From Saprospiraceae bacterium UBA7687 (GTDB lineage Bacteria; Bacteroidota; Bacteroidia; Chitinophagales; Saprospiraceae), in assembly GCA_002482845.1 (NCBI GenBank), contig DLGT01000165.1:1-7501 (forward strand): a stretch of 7,501 nt of DNA. The letters run 5' to 3'. This document shows, in pieces, positions 5,482-7,501 of this stretch. Within the stretch, counting starts at the first letter, position 1; every line of letters begins with the position of its first letter. Made by a program: the position numbers and the translations under genes. The notes below the pieces were generated by a model. The model was not told the DNA's origin and did no database searches. It worked only from the letters and a program-made list of their open reading frames with translations.

Positions 5482-7501
5482 TTAAATCTTCACAAACTTT
5501 ACGAGACCCACCTTCTCTCCATCCTTTAATCTAATAAAATAGGTCCCACTCTCTAATCCACTCACATCTATAGTTTGACCATCCAAGGATATTGATCTTT
5601 TAATCCTTCCTGCAATGTCATAGATTTCAGCTTTGGTCCAATGATCATTAGTGTCTAGATATAAAACGTCAGTAACTGGATTCGGATAAATCTTAACTTC
5701 GGTGGTGATGTCTTTTGTGAAAACTGGGAAAGCTACAGTTGTTTGAGCTTCATTGGTACGTATCGGGAAGTTATAATCAAAATAGATATCTGCTAGATTT
5801 TTTAGTGAGTCGCCAAGAACTAAACTCGGTAGTGTCTTGATCTTAAATGCGATGTAACCATCATTATTGGCATCGTCGAAGGGCAAATTGATGTTTTCAA
5901 AAATGAACTCTACTTTATTTCCTTCTATGCGGGTATAAACTTCGTGGCTGGCATCAGTGATTTTCAGCGTGCTGACGTCAAAGGTCTTGGTATCGATGAT
6001 GTCTTTGACTACGACATTTTCGGCAGCATAGTTGCCTGTGTTTTCGAAACGGATGAGATAGTCCACGTACTCGCCCACCATGTCGGGCTTAACACGATCG
6101 CCTTGGAGACATGTTTTGTCATTCGGGTCATAAGAACCGACGACGGTATTCTCTAGTGTGAAGATATTGTCTAGGATAGATGCCGTGAGATATAACTTAT
6201 CTCCTGCATTGACAGCAGGTGTATCTGTAGGTCTATTAACTCTGAGTGTAACAGTGATTTCTCTTTTTTCGAATGGCAGTAAATTATTAAAATACCAGCT
6301 TACGATACCATCTGAATTTAAATCTGCCGTCTGAGTAGCAGAGATGTAATCTAGTAGTGTCTCATCATATGTAAAATTGAGTGTACCACTTTCTATTTGA
6401 TTTCCTACATTTTCCCACACGATTTTGTATGATGCATCGAAGCCTGGTCTCGCTGGTGGTGTAAGTGGGATGACGGTAATGTTGGTTTGTCGGAAGATGC
6501 CTTTTGGTGTGATGCAGAAGTCTTGGGTGATGGTGTCAGATGTAGATGGGAAAGTTATTGTCAAGGATGATGGAGTTACTTCGAAATGATTTGGATGATC
6601 TATGATTGGAGTTATGGTATGAGTGCCTTCTTGTAGTGGAATTGAATATTTTCCTGTGGAGTTAGAAATATAGCCACCAGTTATATTACCTATACTATTA
6701 GTTGTAATATATTTTGTGTTCGGTAATTTAATATCTAAATCATCACATCCATTATTATTGTAATTAAAAGTGTTTTTTCCGTGTATTACATAAAACTTAC
6801 CACTTGGTGTGAAGGTGCAGTAGGAATTTACTTCGCAATTCTGACCATTTGAAATCGACATATTTTTTAAGTCAGAAATTATTTCATCATTACAACAGAT
6901 ATACTCCAGATTTGGATTATCTCGAAAAGTTAAAGTTTGTAAAAATTTTACTCCTTTAATGTTTAAAGATTTCAGGTGATTATTAAAACACCATAACCAT
7001 TCCAAATATGTCAATCCTTGTACATTTAGGGTTGTCAATTGATTATTTTGACAAACTAAATGAGACAAATTTTTCAACCCGTGTAAATCTAAGGTTGTTA
7101 GTTGGTTGTTAAAACAAGATAAACCAACCAAATTCGTCAATCCTGAAACATCTAAGTAAGTTAGTAGATTGTTATTACAAGATAAATTTGTCAAATATAT
7201 CAATCCTTTTACATCTAAAGATGTTAATTTGTTGGAACCACAATTTAAATATTGCAAATTCTTAAAATTTTCAATGCCATTCAAATTAGAAATCTCTCCA
7301 TTCGAGATAATAAGGCCACTTACATTTAGTGCTTCAGCTATATCGATCTCCCCATCATTATTCAAGTCTGCATCTGCATCACCTAATATATCACCATCCA
7401 ACTCCACACACAAAGTATTCACCAATGCATTCTTAAAATTAGCATCTGGAAAATCAATAACCTGCGCATACCCAACCAAGCAAAAAGCTAAAAAAGAAAA
7501 C
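5482..7501 (-). CDS. Gene C: short LRR surface protein with T9SS sorting domain, 5' end outside window
   Basis: First gene of the visible operon, and the smallest array. The frame runs to the right edge with FSFLAFCLVGYAQ, which aligns to residues 7-19 of gene B (FSFLAFCFVGYGQ), so only about six codons including the start are missing (total near 678). A TTG at 7477-7479 could be taken as a start but would cut the signal peptide in half. In B-based numbering: signal peptide to 18; TSP3-like stretch and perfect EF-hand loop DLNNDGEIDIAE at 51-62; five 21-residue LRRs at 88-192; cap with YICC and CEVNSYC; SdrD-B-like domain with NNNGCDD; DUF7619-like domain about 342-598; type A sorting tail 610-678 (IYPNPVTD, IDVSGLESG, KFVK). 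The stop is TAA. From the QDFC motif to the end I count about 29 differences from B in some 350 residues. Surface export is well supported; the binding target is unknown. Confidence 0.95.
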   Translation of the reverse strand, partial: FSFLAFCLVGYAQVIDFPDANFKNALVNTLCVELDGDILGDADADLNNDGEIDIAEALNVSGLIISNGEISNLNGIENFKNLQYLNCGSNKLTSLDVKGLIYLTNLSCNNNLLTYLDVSGLTNLVGLSCFNNQLTTLDLHGLKNLSHLVCQNNQLTTLNVQGLTYLEWLWCFNNHLKSLNIKGVKFLQTLTFRDNPNLEYICCNDEIISDLKNMSISNGQNCEVNSYCTFTPSGKFYVIHGKNTFNYNNNGCDDLDIKLPNTKYITTNSIGNITGGYISNSTGKYSIPLQEGTHTITPIIDHPNHFEVTPSSLTITFPSTSDTITQDFCITPKGIFRQTNITVIPLTPPARPGFDASYKIVWENVGNQIESGTLNFTYDETLLDYISATQTADLNSDGIVSWYFNNLLPFEKREITVTLRVNRPTDTPAVNAGDKLYLTASILDNIFTLENTVVGSYDPNDKTCLQGDRVKPDMVGEYVDYLIRFENTGNYAAENVVVKDIIDTKTFDVSTLKITDASHEVYTRIEGNKVEFIFENINLPFDDANNDGYIAFKIKTLPSLVLGDSLKNLADIYFDYNFPIRTNEAQTTVAFPVFTKDITTEVKIYPNPVTDVLYLDTNDHWTKAEIYDIAGRIKRSISLDGQTIDVSGLESGTYFIRLKDGEKVGLVKFVKI
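5485..5691 (-). other. T9SS type A C-terminal sorting domain, gene C
   Basis: The last 69 residues: IYPNPVTD, AEIYDIAGRI, IDVSGLESGTYFIRL, KFVKI. Same length as the tail of B, with about 15 substitutions, many conservative and concentrated at the middle and the last ten residues. Confidence 0.93.
5485..6528 (-). repeat. Conserved C-terminal module, copy in gene C
   Basis: Partner of the module at 2200-3243, with no length change. The most divergent block is at about 6285-6325, where C reads LNSDGIVSWYFNN and both A and B read QIA(D/E)GI(V/I)KWNF; here A and B agree against C. Confidence 0.9.
6943..7257 (-). repeat. LRR array of gene C: five repeats of 63 bp
   Basis: Five exact 21-residue repeats, e.g. 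LTNLSCNNNLLTYLDVSGL, all with Cys at position 6 and Asn at 9. They are more regular and closer to consensus than those of A or B. The array is followed by the cap LQTLTFRDNPNLEYICC. Confidence 0.93.
7333..7368 (-). other. EF-hand calcium loop, gene C
   Basis: DLNNDGEIDIAE is a textbook loop: Asp1, Asn3, Asp5, Gly6, Ile8, Asp9, Glu12. The preceding acidic run is ELDGDILGDADAD. The loop sits about 25 residues before the LRR array, as in A and B, so it may help form a calcium-stabilised N-terminal cap. Confidence 0.7.
7465..7501 (-). other. Signal peptide of gene C (C-terminal part)
   Basis: The visible codons read FSFLAFCLVGYA before Gln, differing from the leader of B at two of twelve positions. 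The charged N-terminus lies outside the window. This match shows that the gene starts beyond the right edge. Confidence 0.82.

Overview
The window comes from a low-GC Bacteroidota genome, most likely a flavobacterium. The evidence is two C-terminal type IX secretion (T9SS) type A sorting tails, signal peptides followed by Gln, TAA stops, short AT-rich gaps with no Shine-Dalgarno sequence, and a Flavobacteria-type surface-protein layout. No housekeeping gene is present to place it more precisely.

Almost every base belongs to three tandem paralogous genes on the minus strand, transcribed right to left: gene C (right edge, 5' end just outside the window), gene B (2197-5442, complete), gene A (2175 down to the left edge, 3' end outside the window). 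The gaps are 39 bp (C to B) and 21 bp (B to A), so one operon with its promoter to the right of the window is likely. I translated gene A by hand through the whole interval 1-2175: it is open, with no stop or frameshift.

All three proteins share one plan: signal peptide ending before Gln19; an N-terminal module with a thrombospondin-3-like acidic repeat and a canonical EF-hand loop; a leucine-rich repeat (LRR) array starting at residue 88 in every paralog; a Cys-Cys cap; an SdrD-B-like beta-sandwich with an Asn/Asp-rich turn; a long conserved domain (Flavobacteria family labelled DUF7619, named from memory); and, where visible, a T9SS type A sorting domain. They should be exported by Sec, carried across the outer membrane by T9SS and fixed to the cell surface or released, acting as adhesins or recognition proteins. 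No ligand can be read from the sequence.

The main point of interest is how the paralogs differ. The outer modules are nearly constant, while the LRR array changes in number and architecture: 18 exact 21-residue repeats in A, about 24 repeats in B built mostly as 22+21 pairs (43 residues, 129 bp), and 5 exact 21-residue repeats in C. B also looks mosaic: its N-terminus resembles C, its LRR and post-LRR parts resemble neither, and its C-terminus is nearly identical to C. Base composition changes sharply within each gene, from AT-rich LRRs to a much more GC-rich C-terminal part. The pattern fits a surface-protein family that diversifies its repeat region between conserved secretion and anchoring modules.
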